In this document: piece after piece, positions 14,137 through 20,852 of the stretch
Position numbering within the stretch: the first letter of the stretch is position 1
How the letters are laid out: each line of letters starts with the position of its first letter
DNA from: a virus
Virus record (IMG/VR): IMGVR_UViG_3300025930_000034
Location: 1-26,485 of that record
Direction: 5' to 3' (one strand)
Length of the DNA stretch: 26,485 nucleotides
Translations under genes and position numbers: made by a program
The notes under the pieces: model-generated
The model's input: only the letters and a program-made list of their open reading frames with translations
What the model was told of the DNA's origin: nothing
The model's database searches: none

Positions 14137-14670
14137 ATGCGCGAGGATCTTCTGAAGCATCAGGTGAAGTCTTGGCTGAAGGGGGAGTGGATCAGTTTCG
14201 TTCAGCCGTCCATTGGATCAACGATTGGAATGGCCGATCTGAGTGTTCTCGTTCCGGGCATAGGTCTATCCCTTCCTGTTGAGTTGAAGGTTGCTTCGAT
14301 TCTCCTGGAGGAGAAGGGTGAATATCTCAAGAAGTACACTGAGGATGGGGACGTTATTTGCTCTATTGCCGAGGGAAAACCCAAACGACTGCGCCCATCC
14401 TATATGCGCCCTACCCAGATCGAGTGGCATGACACCTTGAGGCGTGCAGGAGGTAAGTCTCGGTTCCTGTTTGGGGTGTGCGATAGCTCACGGAGTGCCA
14501 CTACGTGGTGGGACGCTTGGATCTTGGACGACTGTTGGCTGGGGACGCTGAAGGATTGGAAGGCCGGCTTCTCGCTCGATCCTGCCAACACTAAACTCAC
14601 CCGCATCGTGACCGAGAGCCGTTTCGACGCAGAAACATGGTGGCGCGGGCTCATTCCTGATAAAGCGTGA
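14137..14670 (+). CDS. PD-(D/E)XK nuclease, VRR-NUC/resolvase-like (177 aa)
   Basis: Probable endonuclease. Seen: GMADLSVL (Asp34), LPVELKVA (Glu49, Lys51), which gives the D...ExK active site, then RPTQIEWHDTLRRAGG (Gln94) and SRFLFGV, which match the trailing Q-x-x-x-H and glycine-strand of VRR-NUC/Holliday-junction-resolvase-like phage nucleases. I chose the ATG at 14137 because GGAGG lies 7 nt upstream; the in-frame ATG at 14104 has no such site. Codon use is visibly less GC-rich than in the flanking genes, suggesting recent acquisition. Nucleases just before terminase genes often assist packaging or branch resolution. Confidence 0.8.
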   Translation: MREDLLKHQVKSWLKGEWISFVQPSIGSTIGMADLSVLVPGIGLSLPVELKVASILLEEKGEYLKKYTEDGDVICSIAEGKPKRLRPSYMRPTQIEWHDTLRRAGGKSRFLFGVCDSSRSATTWWDAWILDDCWLGTLKDWKAGFSLDPANTKLTRIVTESRFDAETWWRGLIPDKA

Positions 14671-14697
14671 ACCCAGTTCAATTGCGGGAGGTAGCGG

Positions 14698-15054
14698 GTG
14701 GCAGTTAGCTCTACCTCGTTCAAGTCTGGCCCGGACCATCGTCGCGGCTCAGGCCGCAAGAAGGGCGTTCCCGAACGCAACACGCGCATCCTGCGCGATG
14801 CCTTAATCCTCGCCGCAGAAGCCGCAGGTGGAGGTGGCAAGGATGGCCTCGTCACTTATCTCACTGAGGTCGCCACCACTAAACCTGCCGCTTTTATCGC
14901 TGTTTTAGGCAAGGTGCTCCCGCTTGAGATTAAGACGCAAGGCGAGACAAATATCCTGATCGAAGTAATCCGCCGTTTCGAGCCGTTGCCGCTAGTCATC
15001 GAGCACAAGCCAAATGGCAAAACCAACGGTCATAAAGATCCAGCTGCCGAATAA
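14698..15054 (+). CDS. terS: Terminase small subunit-like protein (118 aa)
   Basis: Probable DNA-recognition subunit of the packaging motor. The N-terminus has the basic GRKKGVPERNTRILRDAL pattern (19-36) typical of phage small terminase-like proteins, followed by KDGLVTYLTEVATTKPAAFIAVLGKVLPLEI, a helical region with a conserved 'P-A-A-F-...-L-G-K-V-L-P' core. The start is a GTG at 14698 behind GGGAGG. It overlaps the large terminase start by 41 nt, and that gene pair order supports the assignment. The family is divergent, so the name rests on motif plus context. Confidence 0.75.
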   Translation: MAVSSTSFKSGPDHRRGSGRKKGVPERNTRILRDALILAAEAAGGGGKDGLVTYLTEVATTKPAAFIAVLGKVLPLEIKTQGETNILIEVIRRFEPLPLVIEHKPNGKTNGHKDPAAE

Positions 15055-16399
15055 CTGGCGGCCACGCAATTACCAAATCCCGCTCTGGAATTACCTGATC
15101 GATGGCGGCAAGCGAGCGATGGCGATCTGGCATCGCCGCGCCGGCAAGGACGACGTCGCGCTGCACTACACGATGTGCGCCGCGAGCGAGCGCCCGGGAA
15201 ATTATTGGCACTGCCTCCCGGAATACGAACAGGGCCGGAAAGCCATATGGACTGCGGTTAATCCGCACACCGGCAAGCGCCGCATCGACGAGGCTTTCCC
15301 GCGCGAGCTTCGCGAGAATACCAACGACAATGAGATGTTCATTCGCTTCAAGAACGGTTCAACGTGGTCCGTGATCGGCAGCGATCGCTACGATTCGACC
15401 ATGGGCTCTAGCCCTGCAGGCATCGTCTACAGCGAGTGGGCCTTGGCGCATCCCGGAGCTTGGGGTTACCATCGTCCGATCTTGGAGGAGAACGATGGCT
15501 GGGCATTATTCATCACAACACCAAGGGGTCGCAATCATGCAAAAACAATGTTCGACATGGCATCACAAAGTGATGGCTGGTTTACTTCGATTCTTACTGC
15601 TCGTGACACGCAAGCTCTAAATCCTGAGCAACTCGACAACGCGCTGAGTGAATATATCTCGCTGTTCGGCCGCGACGTTGGTGGCGCGCAATTCGAGCAA
15701 GAGTATTTGTGCAATTTCAACGCAGCTATCTTGGGCGCCTACTTCGCGCTCGAAATGCTCGACGTGCGCAAGGAGAAGCGCATCGTTGAGTTCGATGCAG
15801 ACCCTGATCTCCCGGTGCATCGCGCATGGGACATTGGCGTGCGCGACGACACCGCGATCTGGTTCTTCCAGATCCGGGGCGGGCAGGTGGCGCTGCTTGA
15901 CGTCTATGGCGCGTCCACCGCAGGCGTCGAGCACTATGCTGGCGTGATCGAGGCCAAGCGCACGCTGCACGGCTGGCAGGACGGCACCGACTACGTGCCG
16001 CACGACGCCAAGGTGCTCGAATGGGGCGCGGGACGCACCCGCGTCGAGAGCATGCTCGCGTTCGGCCTGCACCCGTTCGTGATCACTGCGGCAAACAAGC
16101 TCGACGGTATCGAGGCCGCGCGCCGCACGCTGCCGATCTGCGTCTTCCACCCGCGCTGCGAGGAGATCGGGATTGCCGCGCTGGAGCAGTACCAGCGCGC
16201 TTGGGACGAGGAACTGAAGGCGTTCAAGCAGGAGGAAAAGCGCAACTGGACCACCCACTACGCCGACGCCTTCCGCTATCTGGCGCAGGCGTGGAAGCTG
16301 CTGCCGATTGCCAAGCCGGTCGATCGCATGCCAAAAGGCTGGGTGATTCCACCCCCGGATGAGCCTACGATCCGGCGACCCGGGAGGATCAGGCTATGA
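15014..16399 (+). CDS. terL: Terminase large subunit
   Basis: The ATPase-nuclease that packages phage DNA into the prohead. The 461-aa length is normal. Seen: a divergent Walker A WHRRAGKDDVAL (39-50), Walker B GIVYSEWAL with Glu141, motif III-like FITTPRGRN (167-175), and an RNase H-like nuclease with AWDIGVRDD (Asp273) and YADAFRYLAQAW (Asp418). The start ATG lies within terS, and no later start keeps the conserved N-terminal segment LPNNWRPRNYQ. A stretch around 15490-15730, between the ATPase and nuclease domains, has lower GC than the rest of the gene. Confidence 0.95.
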   Translation: MAKPTVIKIQLPNNWRPRNYQIPLWNYLIDGGKRAMAIWHRRAGKDDVALHYTMCAASERPGNYWHCLPEYEQGRKAIWTAVNPHTGKRRIDEAFPRELRENTNDNEMFIRFKNGSTWSVIGSDRYDSTMGSSPAGIVYSEWALAHPGAWGYHRPILEENDGWALFITTPRGRNHAKTMFDMASQSDGWFTSILTARDTQALNPEQLDNALSEYISLFGRDVGGAQFEQEYLCNFNAAILGAYFALEMLDVRKEKRIVEFDADPDLPVHRAWDIGVRDDTAIWFFQIRGGQVALLDVYGASTAGVEHYAGVIEAKRTLHGWQDGTDYVPHDAKVLEWGAGRTRVESMLAFGLHPFVITAANKLDGIEAARRTLPICVFHPRCEEIGIAALEQYQRAWDEELKAFKQEEKRNWTTHYADAFRYLAQAWKLLPIAKPVDRMPKGWVIPPPDEPTIRRPGRIRL

Positions 16400-16665
16400 A
16401 AAGTACTAGACCTGAGTTGGCGACGCTGGCCAACGGGATCGATTTTGCCCTGCGCGGCATGTACCACGACCGGCCATTCGAATTCCTGTTCGTGCTGGCC
16501 ATGCCTTCGGCGGAAGGCCACGTCACGCTCAACACCATCACCGGCATCACCGACACCGACAAGCTCTACACCATCGGCATGCATCTGATGGACATGGCCA
16601 AGGCGCAGCGCAGTGACGCTGGCCTCGATGAATTCGAGGATGATGAGATCCAAGGTCACGCATGA
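16396..16665 (+). CDS. Hypothetical protein downstream of terL (89 aa)
   Basis: Unknown function. An 89-aa acidic protein with a hydrophobic core (FEFLFVLAMPSAEGHVTLNTITGI) and a C-terminal acidic tail (LDEFEDDEI). It overlaps the terL stop by ATGA. Its 'D-T-D-K-L-Y-T-I-G-M-H-L-M-D-M-A' helix is amphipathic. There is no TM segment. The position among small genes between TerL and portal is often used for accessory and lysis genes. Confidence 0.75.
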   Translation: MKSTRPELATLANGIDFALRGMYHDRPFEFLFVLAMPSAEGHVTLNTITGITDTDKLYTIGMHLMDMAKAQRSDAGLDEFEDDEIQGHA

Positions 16666-16668
16666 GCC

Positions 16669-16968
16669 ATGGCCAGAATGCCCAGCCTGCCAACCGCAGC
16701 CCAACGCCTGACCACGGCGCGCGCGGGACGCAGGAGCGTCGGCTGGAATGAGGCCGAGGGTGAGTATAGCCAATCGGTCGATTCGAGCGCGATCCGCCAA
16801 GTCGGCTATAGCGAGAACGACCGCACGCTGAGCGTCACGTTCCTGCAGAGCGGGCGCACCTACATCTATTACGAAGTGCCGGTAAGCGTGTACCGTGGCA
16901 TCACCAGTTCGCCGTCGCCGGGGCGCTTCTTCAACGCCAACATCAGGAACCGCTACCGCTTCAGCTGA
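16669..16968 (+). CDS. KTSC-domain protein (99 aa)
   Basis: Residues ~37-97 fit the KTSC domain: a Ser/Ala-rich start (DSSAIRQVGY), a strand pair (LSVTFLQSGRTYIYYEVPVSVY) and SPGRFFNANIRNRY. The domain is small and occurs alone in phages and at the end of lysyl-tRNA synthetases; its biochemical role is not settled. A basic N-terminal ~25 residues precede it. The gene starts 3 nt after the previous stop. The assignment is strong at motif level; the role in the phage is unknown. Confidence 0.85.
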   Translation: MARMPSLPTAAQRLTTARAGRRSVGWNEAEGEYSQSVDSSAIRQVGYSENDRTLSVTFLQSGRTYIYYEVPVSVYRGITSSPSPGRFFNANIRNRYRFS

Positions 16969-16978
16969 GGAGGCTGCA

Positions 16979-17191
16979 ATGATCGGCACCTTGGTGGGAA
17001 TCATCTTCGCGCTGATCATCCTTGGCGTGTTGTGGTGGGGCATCCAGCAGTTGCTCGCGCTTGTGCCGATCGCAGAGCCGTTCAGGACCATCATCTACGT
17101 CGTGTCCGTGATCATCATGGTGCTGATCGTGCTCTGGATCATCACGGTGCTGCTGGGAATGGCCGGCGTGCATGTGCCAAGGATGATTTGA
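16979..17191 (+). CDS. Two-TM small membrane protein, holin-like candidate (70 aa)
   Basis: The 70-aa product has two predicted membrane spans (residues ~3-28, IGTLVGIIFALIILGVLWW; ~38-61, IIYVVSVIIMVLIVLWII) joined by a short loop and a weakly basic end. A strong GAGGAGG site precedes the ATG at 16979, and the gene overlaps the next start by one base (TGATG). Size and topology fit a class II-type holin, and the position between terminase and portal is compatible, but no endolysin or spanin is next to it. Membrane-active anti-superinfection proteins look the same, so 'holin' is tentative. Confidence 0.75.
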   Translation: MIGTLVGIIFALIILGVLWWGIQQLLALVPIAEPFRTIIYVVSVIIMVLIVLWIITVLLGMAGVHVPRMI

Positions 17192-17412
17192 TGACCCTGC
17201 ACAAGGACGCCTTCGGCTATCGCACGCCAACCGACGACCAGCAGGCCAGCATGCAGGTCTGTCGCGAGGCGACCGAGCAGTATGCCATGACCTTGATGGA
17301 GGTCGTGCCCGAGGGCGCCGATCGCACCTTCATCCTGCGCAAGCTGCGCACCCTTTCGATGTGGGTTAATGTGGCAATCACCCGGCATCAGGACGGGAGC
17401 GTGCGGCCATGA
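17191..17412 (+). CDS. Acb2/Tad1 hairpin-domain family protein, putative anti-CBASS cyclic-nucleotide sponge
   Basis: The 73-aa protein matches the small helical-hairpin family (formerly DUF7681) that includes phage Acb2, which sequesters cyclic di- and trinucleotide signals of CBASS, and the hairpin of Tad1, which binds Thoeris gcADPR. Seen: AFGYRTPTDDQQ (7-18), REATEQYAMTLMEVVPEGADR (25-45), KLRTLSMWVNVAITRH (50-65). The pattern F-x-Y-x-x-P, then R-E helix, then V-P-x-x-x-D-R, then L-R-x-x-x-M-W-V-N-x-A-I is that of the family as I recall it. There is no added domain, so Acb2-like size fits better than full Tad1. It is in the late operon, coupled to the membrane gene and to the 51-aa gene. 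Family membership is fairly clear; the ligand is unknown. Confidence 0.75.
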   Translation: MTLHKDAFGYRTPTDDQQASMQVCREATEQYAMTLMEVVPEGADRTFILRKLRTLSMWVNVAITRHQDGSVRP

Positions 17413-17564
17413 AGCGTTGGCCAGTCATCCGGCACATCCGCGCCATCTATTGGGCGTGGCAGGCCGAGGGCTACTACCGCACGTGGCAGAAGGCGCGCAC
17501 GTTTCCGCTTAAGGGCGAGAACGACTACTCGCGCGCGCATCGCATCTGGAGGGGAGAAGAATAG
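17409..17564 (+). CDS. Small basic aromatic protein (51 aa)
   Basis: Unknown function. A 51-aa, very basic and Trp/Tyr-rich protein (AIYWAWQAEGYYRTWQKAR), probably one amphipathic helix. It overlaps the Acb2-like gene by ATGA, and its TAG is directly followed by the portal ATG, with GGAGGGGAGAAGA inside its last codons serving as the portal ribosome-binding site. It may exist mainly to couple translation or may be an accessory virion or anti-host peptide. Confidence 0.65.
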   Translation: MKRWPVIRHIRAIYWAWQAEGYYRTWQKARTFPLKGENDYSRAHRIWRGEE

Positions 17565-19973
17565 ATGTCCATGATCCTCCCGCCTCCCGGCAAGGCAGCC
17601 GAGCCGCGTGGCCGCCAGAGCGACGAGGTCAACGTCTACACCGAGCCGAAGAATGCCGACACGTGGATGGAACTGATCCGCGAGAGCGAGAACGCATTCG
17701 AGGAGTGGAACGACGCCTGCGACAACATCGACAAGCTCTACGCCAACCTTGAGCGGCTGCGCGAGGGGCGGCGCGATCGTCAGTTCCAGATGTTCTGGGC
17801 CAACGTGCAGGTGCTCGCCCCGGTGATCTACGCGCGCGCCCCGGTGCCGGTCGTGGTGCCGAAGTTCAAGGACCGTAAGCCTGTTCCCCAAGCCGCGAGC
17901 GAGATGGCGGAACGCTGCGCCATCGTGTCGTTCGACGATTCCTACATCCATCCCGCGCTGAAGCAGGTCAGGGATGGCCTGACACTGCACGGTCGCGGCG
18001 CGCTCTGGTGCCGGCACGAGCGCAACGCCCGGGGCTGGCAACCCGAGCGCGTCTGCATCGATTACAAGGACAGGCGCGATTTCCTGCACAGTGTCAGCCG
18101 CAGCTGGGCCGAGGTCGAGTGGGTCGCGGCAGCGAGCTATCTGACGCGGCGCGAGGCGAAGAAGCGCTTCCAGAAGTTCTCCGGCGACGCCTACGACAAG
18201 CTCGACTACAAGGTCGAGCACGACACCAAGGATGTTGGCGGCACCGACGATCGCGAGCGTGCCAAGATCTGGGAGGTCTGGCACAAGGGGCTGGAGCTTG
18301 TCGTCTGGGTGAGCGAGGGCTCAGAGGTCCTGCTCGACGAGGCCAAGCCGCACCTTGAACTGCAGGGATACTTCCCCTGCCCGCAGCCGGCATATTCAAC
18401 TACGCAGCCCGGTTCGCTCGTGCCGGTCCCCGACGTCGAGTATTACCGCGACCAGCTGGAGGAATTGAACTCGCTCACCGCGCGCATCCATGCGCTCACC
18501 GAAGCGATCATGGCGAAGGGGTTTTATCCTGCCGGCGGCAACGAGATTGCCGACGCGATCGAGAAAGCGATGCGCACGAGGTCGTCCAGCGAGATCATGG
18601 TCCCGATCAAGAATTGGGCCGCGTTTGGAGGCACCAAGGAAGTCATCGTCTGGTTGCCGCTCGACGTCATCGCCAACACGGTGATGACGCTCGTCGGCAT
18701 CCGCAAGCAGATCATCGACGACATCTACCAGATCGTCGGGTTGTCCGACATCATGCGTGGCTCGACCGATCCGCAGGAGACGCTGGGCGCGCAGAAGCTG
18801 AAGATGCAGTCCGGGTCCGTTCGCATCCGCGACAAGCAGAACGAAATGGTGCGCATCGCGCGCGACTGCGTGCAGATCTCGGTCGAGATCATCACCGAGA
18901 AGTTCGACGACGAGACGATCCTTGCGATGTCGCAGATGGACCTGCCGCGCAAGATGCAGGTGCAGCAGCAGATCCAGCAGCTGCAGCAGCAGGCCGCGCA
19001 GCAGATGATGCAGGTGCAGTCCGATCCGCAGATGATGCAGCAGCTGCAGGCAAACCCGCAGGCGCAACAGGCGGCGCAACAGGCGGCGCAGCAGGCGCTT
19101 GGTCAGATACAATCTCAAATTGAACAGTTGTCGCAGAAGGCGACGGTCGAGGACGTGCTTGCCTTCCTGCGCAACAACCGCGCGCGCAACTTCGTGCTCG
19201 ACATCGAGACGGATTCGACCATCCAGCTGGACGAGCAGCAGGAGAAGGAGCAGCGCGGCGAGTTCGTCACCGTGCTGGCCACGCTGATCCAGCAACTGGG
19301 CACGATGGTGCAGATGCTGCCGCAGAGCGCGAAGTTCGGTGGCGAGGTGCTCAAGTTCGCGATCTCGCCCTATCGCGCCGGCCGCCAGCTGGACGGCTCG
19401 ATCGACGAGATGACCGAGCAGCTGAGCCAGCTTGCAGCGTCTGGCCAGATGCCGCAGCAGGGCGGCCAGCAGGGCAAGGAAGACCCGCAGGCGAAGATGC
19501 AGATCGAGCAGATGAAGATGCAGCACGCCGCGCAGGAGAACGACAAGGACCGCCAGATCCAGATTGCCGAGATCCAGTCTCGCAGCATGGCTGAGCAGAG
19601 GAAGATCGAGAACGAGAAGGAAGTCGCCATGCTGGAATTCCAAGGCGCCGAGAAGGAGCGGCAGGCCAAGATCGCGCAGATCGCGGCGCAGATGCAGCGC
19701 GATCGCGAGAAGCACGCCGCCGATCTGCAGAAGATGCAGGGCGACTTTGTCCTGAACACCCAGAAGCAGCAGGTGGCGCGGCAGGGAATGCAGGAGAAGA
19801 ACGCCATGGTGCGCGAGGGCATGATGATGAAGGCGCAGGGCGACGCCATCAACCGCCAGCAGAAGGCCGCGCAGTTCAATCAGGCGAGCCAGCAGAAGGC
19901 GCAGCAATTCAACCTTGCCGCGCAACAGAAGGAGCGGCAGGCTATGATGCCGAAGGGACCGCCGCGCCAGTGA
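17565..19973 (+). CDS. Portal protein with long Gln-rich coiled-coil C-terminus
   Basis: The 802-aa dodecameric portal through which DNA enters the head. The N-terminal ~450 residues carry the portal pattern seen in podovirus-type phages: WANVQVLAPVIYARAPVPVVVPKF, LTLHGRGALWCRHE, EVWHKGLELVVWVSEG, YYRDQLEELNSLTARIHALTEAI, IMRGSTDPQETLGAQKLK. The last ~330 residues are unusual: Gln/Met/Ala/Lys-rich with long heptad-like helices (IQQLQQQAAQQMMQVQ; KMQIEQMKMQHAAQ; EKERQAKIAQIAAQ), comparable to the helical barrel of P22-type portals but longer. Its start directly follows the stop of the 51-aa gene. The order TerL-small genes-portal supports the assignment. Confidence 0.9.
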   Translation: MSMILPPPGKAAEPRGRQSDEVNVYTEPKNADTWMELIRESENAFEEWNDACDNIDKLYANLERLREGRRDRQFQMFWANVQVLAPVIYARAPVPVVVPKFKDRKPVPQAASEMAERCAIVSFDDSYIHPALKQVRDGLTLHGRGALWCRHERNARGWQPERVCIDYKDRRDFLHSVSRSWAEVEWVAAASYLTRREAKKRFQKFSGDAYDKLDYKVEHDTKDVGGTDDRERAKIWEVWHKGLELVVWVSEGSEVLLDEAKPHLELQGYFPCPQPAYSTTQPGSLVPVPDVEYYRDQLEELNSLTARIHALTEAIMAKGFYPAGGNEIADAIEKAMRTRSSSEIMVPIKNWAAFGGTKEVIVWLPLDVIANTVMTLVGIRKQIIDDIYQIVGLSDIMRGSTDPQETLGAQKLKMQSGSVRIRDKQNEMVRIARDCVQISVEIITEKFDDETILAMSQMDLPRKMQVQQQIQQLQQQAAQQMMQVQSDPQMMQQLQANPQAQQAAQQAAQQALGQIQSQIEQLSQKATVEDVLAFLRNNRARNFVLDIETDSTIQLDEQQEKEQRGEFVTVLATLIQQLGTMVQMLPQSAKFGGEVLKFAISPYRAGRQLDGSIDEMTEQLSQLAASGQMPQQGGQQGKEDPQAKMQIEQMKMQHAAQENDKDRQIQIAEIQSRSMAEQRKIENEKEVAMLEFQGAEKERQAKIAQIAAQMQRDREKHAADLQKMQGDFVLNTQKQQVARQGMQEKNAMVREGMMMKAQGDAINRQQKAAQFNQASQQKAQQFNLAAQQKERQAMMPKGPPRQ
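19062..19097 (+). repeat. Three tandem 12-bp repeats in the portal gene
   Basis: Two exact copies and one single-mismatch copy of GCGCAACAGGCG encode AQQA three times within the Gln-rich coiled coil. This is a slippage-prone site that may vary in number between related phages. Confidence 0.8.
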
Positions 19974-19982
19974 GGACGAGCC

Positions 19983-20852
19983 ATGGCCTACTACGGTGGA
20001 ACTCCGCAGGCGGCTGACCCGCGCTTCCTGATGGACCGCCTGATGCGCAACGGCATGTCGCGCATGCAGGCTGCTGCGGTAGTGGGCAACCTGCAGCGTG
20101 AGAGTTCACTTCACACCAATGCGGTCAACCCGGACGAGGGTGCTTATGGCCTGATGCAGTGGCGCGGGCCGCGTTTCGATGCCCTGCAGGGATTTGCCGC
20201 GCAGCAAAACAAGCCGTGGACCGATCCCGGCGTGCAGGCCGATTTCATCGGGCACGAAATGGCCGGATCTGAGCGAAAGAATGCCCGGGATTTCTACGGT
20301 GCGCAGGACCTCGACAGTGCCACAAAAGCCTTCGGGAACAACGTGGTGCGCTTTGGTGACGACACCTTAGCGGAACGTCAGGTGAACGCCCGCGCAATCT
20401 ATAATTCGCCCATCACCCAGCAGGCGACCGGCACGGCCCCGACAGTTTCACGTGAAACTTCCCGGGCGCTCTACGGCAGCGGCGGCCCCTTGGGCTATGC
20501 GGGTACCACAGGGCTGCTGAATTCGCCCAACCCGAAAGGTATTCGAGGAGGTATCGAGACGCTTGGCGAAGGACTTGGCATGGCTTTCAAGCCACGTGCT
20601 CCCGGTTCGCTGTTTGCCGGGGCTACTGGAGCAAGTCCCGGCAACGTGGCGGCAGCTGGTCCCTCCAAAACCCCAGCCCGGGACCAGCTGTCGTCCGTTC
20701 CGCCCGAGTTTCCGGGAGGCGTCATCCCTGCTCCCACGCCACGCCCGGAGACGGCACCCGGTCCGATGACCCCGGATCGGGATGCTGTCCGCATGGGTGC
20801 GCTGGCTGATTTCGCCGCCTATCGTGACAGCGTGGACTATGGGGTGGGGTGA
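19983..20852 (+). CDS. Virion-associated tail lysozyme-type peptidoglycan hydrolase (289 aa)
   Basis: The N-terminal ~140 residues match the phage tail lysozyme family (lysozyme-like fold): MSRMQAAAVVGNLQRESSL with the likely catalytic Glu40, then NPDEGAYGLMQWRGPRFDAL, QADFIGHEM and ERQVNARAIY. Such proteins travel in the virion and open the cell wall during DNA entry. Residues ~145-289 are Pro/Gly/Ala-rich and disordered, ending in a short helix. The start ATG follows GAGGACGAG. It sits between the portal and the large polyvalent gene, as expected for an ejected protein. A parS-like palindrome lies in the linker codons (20444-20459). Confidence 0.85.
   Translation: MAYYGGTPQAADPRFLMDRLMRNGMSRMQAAAVVGNLQRESSLHTNAVNPDEGAYGLMQWRGPRFDALQGFAAQQNKPWTDPGVQADFIGHEMAGSERKNARDFYGAQDLDSATKAFGNNVVRFGDDTLAERQVNARAIYNSPITQQATGTAPTVSRETSRALYGSGGPLGYAGTTGLLNSPNPKGIRGGIETLGEGLGMAFKPRAPGSLFAGATGASPGNVAAAGPSKTPARDQLSSVPPEFPGGVIPAPTPRPETAPGPMTPDRDAVRMGALADFAAYRDSVDYGVG
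20444..20459. promoter_or_regulatory. parS-like 16-bp perfect palindrome (ParB-type site)
   Basis: AGTTTCACGTGAAACT is a perfect 16-bp palindrome that contains the entire 14-bp chromosomal parS core GTTTCACGTGAAAC; only the outermost base pair differs from the usual TGTTTCACGTGAAACA. It is in codons for TVSRETS, in the disordered linker of the tail lysozyme, so coding constraint is weak. Chance occurrence of a 14-mer in this window is about 1 in 10,000. No parA or parB gene is visible here. Confidence 0.7.

Noticed and set aside
18396-19925. 509-aa open frame on the minus strand opposite the portal gene
   Set aside because: Leu/Arg/His-rich translation with no domain; it is the antisense shadow of the Gln-rich portal coding sequence in GC-rich DNA.
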